A DNA stretch of 53,782 bases from an uncultured Crocinitomix sp. (lineage in GTDB: Bacteria > Bacteroidota > Bacteroidia > Flavobacteriales_D > Crocinitomicaceae). The stretch covers positions 1-53,782 of the forward strand of contig CAJQHR010000033.1 of assembly GCA_905478225.1 (NCBI GenBank). The letters are read 5' to 3'. Position 1 is the stretch's first letter. Each line of letters begins with the position of its first letter. Made by a program: the position numbers and the translations under genes. The notes under the pieces were generated by a model. The model did no database searches. It had not been told where the DNA came from and saw nothing but the letters and a program-made list of their open reading frames with translations. Shown in pieces: positions 21,201 through 27,473 of this stretch.

Positions 21201-22969
21201 GACGCAAAATCTGAACCAGCCTCATTAACACCAGTGATTTCTACAATATTTGCCCCTTCAATTAATCCAGTGCTAAAATAAATCTCTTTCGTTCCTGTAT
21301 TGAACGAATAAGATGCCACAGGATTACCATTTACTTTTACAGTTAATCCAGCTTTTGAAGCCACGTGATAAGCAGTTGCGCGAATATTAATTGTTGAAGA
21401 ACCGGTATAATGTGGGTTCACACCAGGATTCACAAAATCCACAATTGGCGGTTGCATAGTCTCTGGTTTCTTATAAACAATTTGAACTGTTTTACTATCA
21501 CTGCCAACTTCATTGGTAGCAGTAACCGTTACTGTATTCGTTCCTTGATTTAAGTTTAAAGAAGCGTTCACCACTTTTGAAGTGCTGTTATAACTGAAGG
21601 CATTTAAATTAACCCCATTCAAGTACACTCGAATTTGTGATTTACGATCAACATTTAACACAGTAGACACTAATCCGAAAATTTCAGACGAAGTGTGATA
21701 AGGTGTGTGCGGCGGATTGGTGATTGTAACAATTGGTGGATTTTTTGGTTCCTCCTCTTGCTGGTAAATAATAATCACCGTTTCATAATCCGATCCAGCA
21801 TCATTTGTTCCAGTTATCTCGAACAAGTTTTGTCCGGGATGTAAAATCACATTGCTTTCAAACTGATCCGTGTAAGGATTAAAAGTAAAGTTCGTATTGA
21901 TGCTCCCATCTTGCTTAAACGTTACTTTCTCTTTACTATCTACATAATAGATGTTTGCCTTAATTTTAAACCTGTTATCAAGTGTTGTGTGCGGACTTGA
22001 ATTTGGATCATAGATATCTACAATTGGTAGTTTCTTAGTTACTGGATCAATAATAGGATCAGTAGGCTCATCCGTATCAAAATCTTCAATATCTGGATCG
22101 TCCACGATTGGATCATCTTCATATTTACCATTGAATAAATGGAACTTAAACGTCAATGCAGAATAATGATAAATGTCATTATCAAACGATTGGATACCAC
22201 TAAATTCATTTGGTATTCCGTCAAACAAATTGTTTCTAGTCCATGTCATTTTATGTTCAAACCCAATTGCTGCTGCCGGGTGAACTTGTTTACTGATGCC
22301 GATTCCAAAACTCGGCGCCCAGTCCACTTCCATATCAAAAGCGTCTCCAACCAAAGAGGTTTCATAATTATCATCTTGTAAATTAATGATATTAGATTGA
22401 GACGGATTTGTGCTTAAAAGATCGTAGTTGTAAGTTGGCTGATTCAAGAAAATATCATTGTCCACAAGGTTAGTTGCAGTATGATATCCTTTTATACCAA
22501 TTCCTCCAAATACGGAAAGATTCCATCCGGTTCGTTCACGAAGGCGGTTGGTATTTAAAACCAATTCCAATGAACCGCTCAACAGATTGGTTCTATAATT
22601 TGGAATGAAATAACCTAACGAATCTTGATACGTTTGCAATGTTGGTTGACCATAAAGATTCAACCCAACTGAAGACGCACTGTCTAAGCTGTAACGATCT
22701 GTTGCCTGTCCTTGGAATTGTGCATGTAAAAAACGCGCACGTAAATCCCACGAAAACATTTTACCTGGACGCATGCCGAAAGACTTACCGAAAGTCAATC
22801 CATAACCGCCACGAACACGGTAGTCTATCTCAGTTTGAGTACTCCATGTTCCACCAACATTCAATCCAATGAACCATCTGGTGTCTCGGTCGTAATTAAC
22901 ATGATTCTGCGCAAACCCCTGACTTATTGTTAGTACCGTGAATGCTAAAAGTGTAAATATTCTAATCAT
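15275..22969 (-). CDS. Giant surface fibre: outer-membrane barrel-like domain plus about 22 Ig-like repeats
   Basis: A 2564-residue protein. Signal peptide MIRIFTLLAFTVLTISQGFA; residues 22-283 alternate aromatic/hydrophobic and polar residues like an outer-membrane beta-barrel (RWFIGLNVGGTWS, LRARFLHAQFQG, ending LTFKFHLFNG). An acidic linker (284-312) leads to a tandem array of about 90-residue repeats, each with a start like PPIVxFxNP, a central LNG loop and a GSNxVxIxxxNxxGSD end. Roughly repeats 1-5 lack Cys, repeats 7-20 carry two Cys each, and the last three are Lys-rich with Gly-rich linkers. One module near residues 1990-2090 (SATFAADNKSTTALSD) is divergent. The C-terminus (GESEKKSGGFQRGG) is neither a type A nor a type B T9SS domain. 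The architecture suggests a barrel-anchored adhesin or spacer with an exposed Ig fibre; this is inference. Transcribed alone. Confidence 0.88.
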   Translation of the reverse strand: MIRIFTLLAFTVLTISQGFAQNHVNYDRDTRWFIGLNVGGTWSTQTEIDYRVRGGYGLTFGKSFGMRPGKMFSWDLRARFLHAQFQGQATDRYSLDSASSVGLNLYGQPTLQTYQDSLGYFIPNYRTNLLSGSLELVLNTNRLRERTGWNLSVFGGIGIKGYHTATNLVDNDIFLNQPTYNYDLLSTNPSQSNIINLQDDNYETSLVGDAFDMEVDWAPSFGIGISKQVHPAAAIGFEHKMTWTRNNLFDGIPNEFSGIQSFDNDIYHYSALTFKFHLFNGKYEDDPIVDDPDIEDFDTDEPTDPIIDPVTKKLPIVDIYDPNSSPHTTLDNRFKIKANIYYVDSKEKVTFKQDGSINTNFTFNPYTDQFESNVILHPGQNLFEITGTNDAGSDYETVIIIYQQEEEPKNPPIVTITNPPHTPYHTSSEIFGLVSTVLNVDRKSQIRVYLNGVNLNAFSYNSTSKVVNASLNLNQGTNTVTVTATNEVGSDSKTVQIVYKKPETMQPPIVDFVNPGVNPHYTGSSTINIRATAYHVASKAGLTVKVNGNPVASYSFNTGTKEIYFSTGLIEGANIVEITGVNEAGSDFASTTIIYRRPNAPQPPIVTFIDPAADPITVYTPSYNVTAKVEHVTSKSYITLKINGVVSSLFSYSTSSDMMNFTTSLVEGSNVIEIKGVNDDGMDVETTTIIYRRSIPQAPPIVDITYTAVDNIEFASPNITVVASVLNVASASDISVSVNGIPTGAFTYNTDTKVLNLPIVMNEGSNIVSISGTNVAGTDSDMRIIKYKKPVVASPPTVNFINPPTSPHLVDMAPFTVTANTTHIDSKSQIVFKQNGILIPNVGYSFIGGNQIVYNAVLTPGSNIFEVSVENADGSDSDLAVINYEVDDEPCIIPTVGYISPVPYSTVEEPNVTIDAQINNHSPGTTVELRLNGLSQGYMVYNGETSIASKAITLLEGSNAVNVIVTNDCGTNQATFTLIYEAPDAPCYDPTLTATGMTSYTTLDEVVSVVATATHVANADELSVKLNGADVPFLFDAGTGTITISDVNLMVGSNAVSITANTECGGAVLIYNIVREECKAPAISGLSPLTGTSTESESIVVTATITNAATADIVLLLNGVSHEFSYNEGTDILTEALNLNVGSNAIGIRVENVCGSDTHRMTITREVPCETIVTSLLTPASNTVTSPTDTYNVTLHASGIVSVDQISAKLNGAAVSPSFDLISGNIVLAGLSLENGANTVVVSMSNGCSESVVTYTINYVGCEPPVIIINSIYPGMVVTEGVFNLAVIVTNVSDASDIVLLVNGLPADFDFEPVTHLLTAEFPLLDGSNRVDIQANGCESVSADATLTYEPPCDPISHTLMSPSVTPTVSVESDYEITLSTFGIDNAGQISVKLNGAAIPFMYNAETNIITISSIDLIDGTNTVIVNLENDCSSDVVNYSILYDGCEAPTITLGANLSTVTESLYNFEANVSNVRFAGDIQLLLNGAPSPFVYDPVTGAVNASLTLAEGSNSIRLIANGCESASKTVTVIYTIPCTPITYTLGSPSSLSAESADDTYNINLVVQHLNAGGINVTKAGLPIPFTLSGSILTINGISLNDGVNTIAVRLVNPCSNENITYSITHDDCNTPSVNLSSNPLSVGAPIYNFVGLVTNIDRADQLVLTLNGASRPFSFDSGSGTVTAMLNLNEGVNTIQLTANGCESATNKIQVTFEIPCPPVTYSLVSPRTFVSSKEEESIAISLNTANVESGTISAILNGSAIAHSFSGGVISIASVPLVEGSNTLAITFGNDCSSETVTYTIDHDHCDIPEIIINGLTDGMVLVEQELVFFATIFNVEDPGDIVLRFNGVAVPFEYDMALEQLEAPLTLVDGSNDIEIVVNGCERLTGGVNVVYDAPCAPPTYTMVSPTETDLSVEGDTYTVSLNVENVTEEQITVTMNGAEIDFTYSSGTVIFEMPYMSIPANSAVVTLENDCGTVRVTYVVTYILEDEDCVPTVSATFAADNKSTTALSDRDLINVILNLDDGSTQLITDLTGVTGTFSATGDKLGRCIIGVWIRSGCNMSAAGEPFGDYVANPDWDGVCEEPCSPVTHSLITPSRLSAGTAVNPYTIVFGTTNVEDAGDITALVNGISRPVSFDGTRVTLADITLSAGASNTIQFTISNDCSTETITYTISYTIPGGVAPGEDDDGKTDGLGADGIGTDGGGGGPKVQETPVPTIKPISPITTKVVVKSQTLTLKSKVTNVKSKSEINLIVNGVKTSAFNYNSSTQQMAAVVRLKEGVNSIKVEANNGKKAALTYYVTYEKSAPQQMGTGGTDGGGGLGQEQGTSMTPKLTRISPSISTSTTTKSTYVVKTKATNVMSKSDLTLIVNGTRTTNFTFSSGSKTMNATVRLREGANNIKVEARNGDKKATISYVITYKKPAQNMGSGTQGNNNNGGGQQVAKKPTFRNINPTTATETVKSPTFVLKTKISNVKSKSGITLTVNGIRITSFTFNGASGDLVSTLKLKSGSNTIRITAKNGNQVATTTYTIKYVASGGTMKPGDEKKMDGTKKVGESEKKSGGFQRGG

Positions 22970-23058
22970 ACGCCTAAATTAATGTTTCGCAAGGTAAGGG
23001 TTTTATTCTAAAAGGTTTTGGCCTTCATTGATTAAAAGGTCTAATCCATTTTTCGTGC

Positions 23059-23066
23059 CAAAGTTA
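23059..23066 (-). promoter_or_regulatory. Candidate -7 box for the giant Ig-repeat gene
   Basis: The minus strand reads TAACTTTG, an exact TAnnTTTG match, 90 bases before the ATG at 22969. No clear -33 TTTG is seen at the expected distance. Confidence 0.4.
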
Positions 23067-23152
23067 TAAAAATGACCGATAAAGCGCTATTTTTTTCGGA
23101 CGAAAGGTTTTGATTTTTATTTACTAAATCGTTTAGGATAAAGGGGTAGAAG

Positions 23153-23185
23153 TATAGTACTCCCCAAAATTAGGACAGCAAATTC
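23153..23185. repeat. Probable solo insertion-sequence end
   Basis: This stretch (GTACTCCCCAAAAT, then GGACAGCAAATTC) resembles the insertion-sequence end at 53633-53664 (GTACTTCAGCTAAAAT, then GGGACTGAATTC), sharing T.T.GTACT, AAAAT, GGAC and AATTC in order. No transposase is next to it here. It lies directly before a coding frame that has lost its N-terminus, as expected if an element inserted and most of it was later deleted. The match was made by eye. Confidence 0.4.
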
Positions 23186-23237
23186 AATTGAAATTCAAAT
23201 CAATAAAACGGGGTTTGACACGCTTCATTATTCGTAT

Positions 23238-23720
23238 GTGGACCAAAATGACAAAACTGTTCACGAAACAGCGCTTTGCAAATTGAGAAAAGGAGAAACC
23301 TATACCGTTTCACCTTGCACCTGCTGCGGCATTTTTTTAATTACACCTTCCGAAAATGCAAAACGTGGATTTGTCAAATTTAAAAATGAATCGAAAAAAG
23401 AATATATCGCTGTTGCATCAGAAATTCAGGCAGACACCTTGTTTAAAAAATCGGAGACAGACTATGTTTTTTCTTCAATTTCAATGAATTGTGGATTTAG
23501 ACCAAACAGAATTTTTATCGCAAAGTTTGATTATTTCGATAAAAAATATCAATATGAAAACTGGAAAATGCAATCTGCAGAAGGAAGAAAATTATTAGAG
23601 ACTGAACAAGAAAATCACGTCGTTTACAGCTTTAACTTTCTGTTTTTACATCAAGAAAGTATTCTCGTCACTATTGGTAAAAAGAAAGAAACCATTCAAG
23701 TCCAGATGCAAACGAATTAA
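23238..23720 (+). CDS. Hypothetical protein, probably 5'-truncated
   Basis: A 160-residue product from GTG at 23238. The frame stays open upstream to a TAA at 23139 and looks coding from about 23180 (NSIEIQINKTGFDTLHYSYV), but it has no ATG and no signal peptide. The product has a Cys cluster (SPCTCCGIF), a beta-rich body and a hydrophobic VVYSFNFLFLHQESILV near the end. No family is recognised. The neighbour 10 bases downstream is a secreted protein, so this one was probably exported too before its start was lost at the IS-like end at 23153-23185. Whether the shortened version is expressed is doubtful. Confidence 0.5.
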   Translation: MDQNDKTVHETALCKLRKGETYTVSPCTCCGIFLITPSENAKRGFVKFKNESKKEYIAVASEIQADTLFKKSETDYVFSSISMNCGFRPNRIFIAKFDYFDKKYQYENWKMQSAEGRKLLETEQENHVVYSFNFLFLHQESILVTIGKKKETIQVQMQTN

Positions 23721-23730
23721 CCTTTAAGTA

Positions 23731-24501
23731 ATGAGAATCAGATTTATCATTTTATTGCTAATAATCGTTCAGACTCCTCTTTTGTGGGCGCAGGATAAAG
23801 GCGTAAAAATGCAATTCAATTTTAAAATTTCATTCGGCGAAAAAAATTATGATGTGTCTTCCAATCTAGTCCATAACAAAGACCTAGCTGCTGATCCACA
23901 AGTTAACCTTGCACTTGCCAATTACGAAACAATAATTATTAAAGGAAATGATAATCTAAACTACATTAGCGAAAACTATGAGCGCCTTCGAATAATCCCG
24001 GACGACACCCTTATTTTTTATTGTTATGATCGGGATAACTTCGTGGATGATCTGATCACAACAATAAAAATTCCATCAAATGACATCATCACCAAACGCC
24101 AAGTAATCATTGAGCAAGATGGACATAAAATTACAATTGAATCAAACCTCTATCAACAAGCCCTATTAACACAAGTGACTTTTGTACCAGATGCTAACCT
24201 GTCCAGATTCTGCCGAAAAACGTTTAAGAAAAAGGGATTACAGTGGATTTTTGATTCAAATTTTGAAAGTGAAATAAAGCACTTAACTGACGATTTTGTG
24301 CTGTGGGATGTGTCCTATGAATTTGAAGCGCTATTGGGTAAATCATTTTCCTTTACTTTTAAATCACATTCAAAAACATTGAAGATCTGGACTACTTCTG
24401 GTCCTAAATCGGCTAGGGTTAAATATAACGGCGGCGAAACTTTTATAAAAACATCATACGGCACGTTTTATCTTAAAATGGCGCCAGTCACTAATCACTA
24501 A
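23731..24501 (+). CDS. Secreted protein of unknown function
   Basis: A 256-residue protein with signal peptide MRIRFIILLLIIVQTPLLWA, cleaved before QDKG. The mature chain is beta-rich with many charged residues, two Tyr/Asp patches (CYDRDNFVDDL), one Cys in RFCRKTF, and a C-terminal region rich in Lys/Gly/Tyr (TSYGTFYLKM). No domain is recognised. It starts 10 bases after the truncated gene on the same strand and likely formed an operon with it. The lack of a lipobox or sorting tail suggests a periplasmic location. Confidence 0.75.
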   Translation: MRIRFIILLLIIVQTPLLWAQDKGVKMQFNFKISFGEKNYDVSSNLVHNKDLAADPQVNLALANYETIIIKGNDNLNYISENYERLRIIPDDTLIFYCYDRDNFVDDLITTIKIPSNDIITKRQVIIEQDGHKITIESNLYQQALLTQVTFVPDANLSRFCRKTFKKKGLQWIFDSNFESEIKHLTDDFVLWDVSYEFEALLGKSFSFTFKSHSKTLKIWTTSGPKSARVKYNGGETFIKTSYGTFYLKMAPVTNH

Positions 24502-24581
24502 TATGGCATTAACCTTTATATAAAATGATTTTGACCTGAGAATTAAAACCTACTTGACAGCGCGTAAAAAACCCCGTTTGA

Positions 24582-24698
24582 TTGATTCAACTTTTGCAAT
24601 TGCACTCCAAATTTGGCGTACAAAAAGGAAATAGTTTTAGTCCACTGTGGCTAGGTATTACTTTACATTATAATTTCACCCGGATTGAATTTTTATAG
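24582..24698 (+). pseudogene. Remnant of an outer-membrane barrel protein C-terminus
   Basis: A 38-codon open frame without a start ends KFGVQKGNSF, SPLWLGITLHYNF, TRIEFL, TAG. The aromatic-alternating last strand is typical of outer-membrane barrels. A hairpin terminator follows 12 bases later, consistent with the tail of a former gene. The upstream part was not found, so this is a 3' relic. Confidence 0.4.
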
Positions 24699-24710
24699 AT
24701 TATATGCGTC

Positions 24711-24751
24711 AGCGCTCATTATCTTTTTTTAGGATGGTGGGCGCTTTTTTT
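24711..24751 (+). terminator. Hairpin terminator
   Basis: AGCGCTCATTATC pairs with GATGGTGGGCGCT through three G-T wobbles, with a T-rich loop and a seven-T tail. It would end transcription of the genes from 23238 to 24698. Confidence 0.75.
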
Positions 24752-24832
24752 ATAATAAAAGGAAAGAAAAAACCGCCCAAACTGAAAGTTTAGAAAAAAG
24801 GGTTGATTTTATTTTGCCTGACCTGATAAGAT

Positions 24833-24898
24833 TTAAGCTAAATAGCTAGACGCAATTAAAAACACGGCAAGAACTACTATAACAAATCTTATTCTCAT
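24833..24898 (-). CDS. Possible 21-residue membrane micropeptide
   Basis: ATG at 24898 opens MRIRFVIVVLAVFLIASSYLA and stops at TAA 24833-24835. It is basic at the start and otherwise one hydrophobic helix. It may be a true small membrane peptide or the signal peptide left from a lost gene. Its first residues resemble those of the secreted protein at 23731 (MRIRFIILL), which favours a duplicated signal-peptide relic. No promoter box was confirmed. The rest of 24752-25067 shows nothing further. Confidence 0.3.
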   Translation of the reverse strand: MRIRFVIVVLAVFLIASSYLA

Positions 24899-25067
24899 AA
24901 TGTGTATTGTCTCTATTTAAAGAACGTGAATAATTGCCCCACGTTACCTATCTTCAAATTTGAGTTTCTAACAAGTTTTAAACAAAATCAGTGCCAGCCT
25001 ATGAAAACGCGGCGGCAATTTTTAGAAATGTTGATAAGTAATTATGATAATCTATAACCCTGCTGGA

Positions 25068-26558
25068 TTAATCGGAGTGTGTTTCCCCAATGTGCGTTTC
25101 CCAAATTTCAATGTATTCATTGCTATTTCGAGGATTGAGCCAACGCAAAATCGCATCTACCATACTAGGTTCGCAAACCTGCGCTAACTCCATGTTGGGA
25201 TAAAGATCTTTATACATGTCAATTCGCCTATCTAAATCTTGTTCTCCACAAAAGAGAATGTAATGGTGTTCCAACCCTTCAAAAACAGTCAGGAGTTGGT
25301 TTGGATCTTTTCTCGCTACGCCACTAATTGTCCAGCTTCCCGTATAAAATTTAGGAAGTAGAGATGCCGGGGATTCCCCGGTGGATTCATGTAATATATG
25401 CAAGCCTGTCGTTTCCTTTCCGTAGAAATAATACATGGATTCAACTCGCGATTTTTTAGAGTAAGTAAAGGATGCAAATAATAATAAGGGAATGTTGAGC
25501 ACCCAAAATATTTTATACGAAACATTCCAAGCTTTTTTCCAAAAGCCCTTTTGCTTTAAGAGATCATAACCCATTACACCAACCACTAAGAACAAAGGCA
25601 AAACCGGTAAAATAAAGCGCTCTTGCTTATTCGGGTAAATGGTGTGAAATAAGATGAATAACAAGATCGGGACAAATAATGTGATATACTTTTTCCACCC
25701 ACTAAAAAATCCTGCTGCCAATAATAGTCCAAGCGGAAATAAAAACGCGCCCATTAAAACTAAGAAGTACATCAATACATTATAGTTTACCAAATAGCCC
25801 AGCCCTTCGTTGGAATTGTACAAAAAGTATCCTAAAAACTCTGCAAAAGGATATCCCCAAATCAAATAATCAACCAAACCTTGAGTTATTGCAAAAACCA
25901 ATAATACGCCTAGACTAAACATAATAAAGCCCCTAAACTCTTTCTGAAAGAAATAAACGGCTGCCATTCCCACAGCAAAAACACCCACTTGATAGCGGAA
26001 AGAAACAGCCATACCTAGCAACAAACCGGCGTAGAAAAAGCGTTTTCGGTTTTCTGATTTATTAGCAACCCAAATGCCCCACATAATAAATGGGATACAA
26101 CTAACCTCCACTAAATTTCGAACGGATAAGAAAGGCAATACCCATAACAAGGCAAGTAACCAACCTACGATAACGGCATTCTTTTTAGTGCTTAGTTTTT
26201 CTGTTATTTTAAAGCCATACTTCACTATGAGCAACGAAAACGCGGCGTGAATGAGCCGGTTAAACAACATTAACACTTTCGGATCTGCAATTCCAATGCC
26301 CTTTAAAGCCGAGAAAATAAAAAAGTTGAGTCCTACATAGGTGAAACTATGACCTTCTGGCGAACCTGTGCTGCCAGGTGACCAAGGCAACCAATGGTTA
26401 TAGTCAAATCCATCAACCCAAGAGGCAGACGCTTCAACAATCAAAAAATGATCATCATGCATACCATACCCTTGCGAGAAAATTGCTGTAATTAACCGTA
26501 TAATAAAGGCTACGATTAAAATATTTTTATATGAGGAAAAATCGAACTTTTGCAGCAT
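25068..26558 (-). CDS. GT-C fold glycosyltransferase, Alg9/PIG-B (GT22)-like
   Basis: A 496-residue integral membrane protein with about 10 hydrophobic helices. The first loop carries an acidic motif (GYGMHDDH, residues about 30-37), the usual catalytic site of GT-C enzymes that use lipid-phosphate sugars. Around residues 305-318 is HTIYPNKQERF, close to the H-K-E-x-R-F signature of Alg9/PIG-B mannosyltransferases. It should move a sugar, perhaps mannose, from a polyprenyl-phosphate donor onto an acceptor at the periplasmic face. The last 110 residues are soluble. It starts 7 bases after the end of the frameshifted secreted-protein gene on the same strand, so the two form an operon. Acceptor and sugar are not known. 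Confidence 0.75.
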   Translation of the reverse strand: MLQKFDFSSYKNILIVAFIIRLITAIFSQGYGMHDDHFLIVEASASWVDGFDYNHWLPWSPGSTGSPEGHSFTYVGLNFFIFSALKGIGIADPKVLMLFNRLIHAAFSLLIVKYGFKITEKLSTKKNAVIVGWLLALLWVLPFLSVRNLVEVSCIPFIMWGIWVANKSENRKRFFYAGLLLGMAVSFRYQVGVFAVGMAAVYFFQKEFRGFIMFSLGVLLVFAITQGLVDYLIWGYPFAEFLGYFLYNSNEGLGYLVNYNVLMYFLVLMGAFLFPLGLLLAAGFFSGWKKYITLFVPILLFILFHTIYPNKQERFILPVLPLFLVVGVMGYDLLKQKGFWKKAWNVSYKIFWVLNIPLLLFASFTYSKKSRVESMYYFYGKETTGLHILHESTGESPASLLPKFYTGSWTISGVARKDPNQLLTVFEGLEHHYILFCGEQDLDRRIDMYKDLYPNMELAQVCEPSMVDAILRWLNPRNSNEYIEIWETHIGETHSD

Positions 26559-26565
26559 TTAAAAA

Positions 26566-27280
26566 TTATCGGAAGATGTTGGCTAAAACGCGGTAACTTT
26601 CCAGCTTTCCAGCTTCAGTATATGTCTCTGGCCGAACAGATCCAATGCCGTTTGTATACCAATCTATATTCTTATAAGTCTTGTCAATAAACATCATTTT
26701 CATGTTGGTTTTTTGAGAGAACTTAAAGCAGCTAAACGTACCTGCAGCTGTCGTTACATCCTCTTGAGCTTCCGCTTTACGCTCTGTAATTTTTAAAATC
26801 CATTTTCATGACTTGCATAACGTTTGTAGAAATAACCGCTTCCATGGCAGCATTTGGCAATTCTTGACCAACGCTTAAATTAGAAGGAATCTGCAATTCT
26901 GTTTGTGTCATTGTTATTTCAATGTCCTTATATGCTTCCATGGTTTTTGAATCCATCAATGATTCCATAGAAACCTTAAGCAAACGATCTTCACAAACAT
27001 ATTCAACATCATTTGAATATGTTTCTTCTCCTTTTTTATCAGCTGATTTAATGTTCACCTTAATTAAGGTTGATGCGGCTGATTCAATTACATCCGTCAC
27101 CGTCATTTGATCTGTTGATTGCAACTTATCTTTGCCATTGTAATTTTCATAGGTCAAGGTTGTTCCTACATCCATTGGGAAATAGGCCTTACAAAGATCT
27201 TCACCTGCAGATTTTAATACTCCAGAAAAACTACTCAGCAGAATTAGCGCTGCACCTAAAATAAAAATTGTTTTTTTCAT
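26566..27280 (-). pseudogene. Frameshifted TapB/DUF3108-like secreted protein gene
   Basis: ATG at 27280 starts signal peptide MKKTIFILGAALILLSSFSG, followed by DLCKAYFPMDVGTTLTYENYN, a start like that of TapB/DUF3108-type Bacteroidetes proteins (family assignment tentative). The frame breaks at a five-A run (plus-strand T at 26790-26794). The reading frame yields KMDFKNYRA then TAA at 26777. Removing one A gives KMDFKITERKAEAQED and continues 70 more residues (GTFSCFKFSQKTNM, DWYTNGIGSVRPE, LANIFR) to a TAA at 26566. The continuation is clearly the same protein, so the full gene was about 237 residues. A single homopolymer indel could be a real mutation, slippage-based switching, or an assembly error. 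Confidence 0.75.
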
Positions 27281-27443
27281 TGCTTTAATTTTTAATAATG
27301 TTACTACTCTTTTTCTCACTTAATGAGACTAAACTGTCATGTTGTAACCATTTCGGAGTCTTTTCTTATCGTAAAGATAATGAAGTTGTTTAAAACCGTC
27401 TAAACTAAACCAAAATGCTGTGAATTTTTTCCTCTAAATATTG

Positions 27444-27451
27444 TACTTTTG
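27444..27451 (+). promoter_or_regulatory. -7 box for the aldehyde dehydrogenase gene
   Basis: TACTTTTG matches TAnnTTTG exactly, 22 bases before the ATG at 27474, implying a very short leader. The -33 element is weak. Confidence 0.55.
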
Positions 27452-27473
27452 TTAAGAATTTAAAGAAAAAAAT

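Noticed and set aside
15275-22969. Periodic DNA pattern resembling a tandem repeat or CRISPR-like array
   Set aside because: Period is about 270 bases, follows protein repeats with strong synonymous divergence, and has no short exact repeats with spacers.
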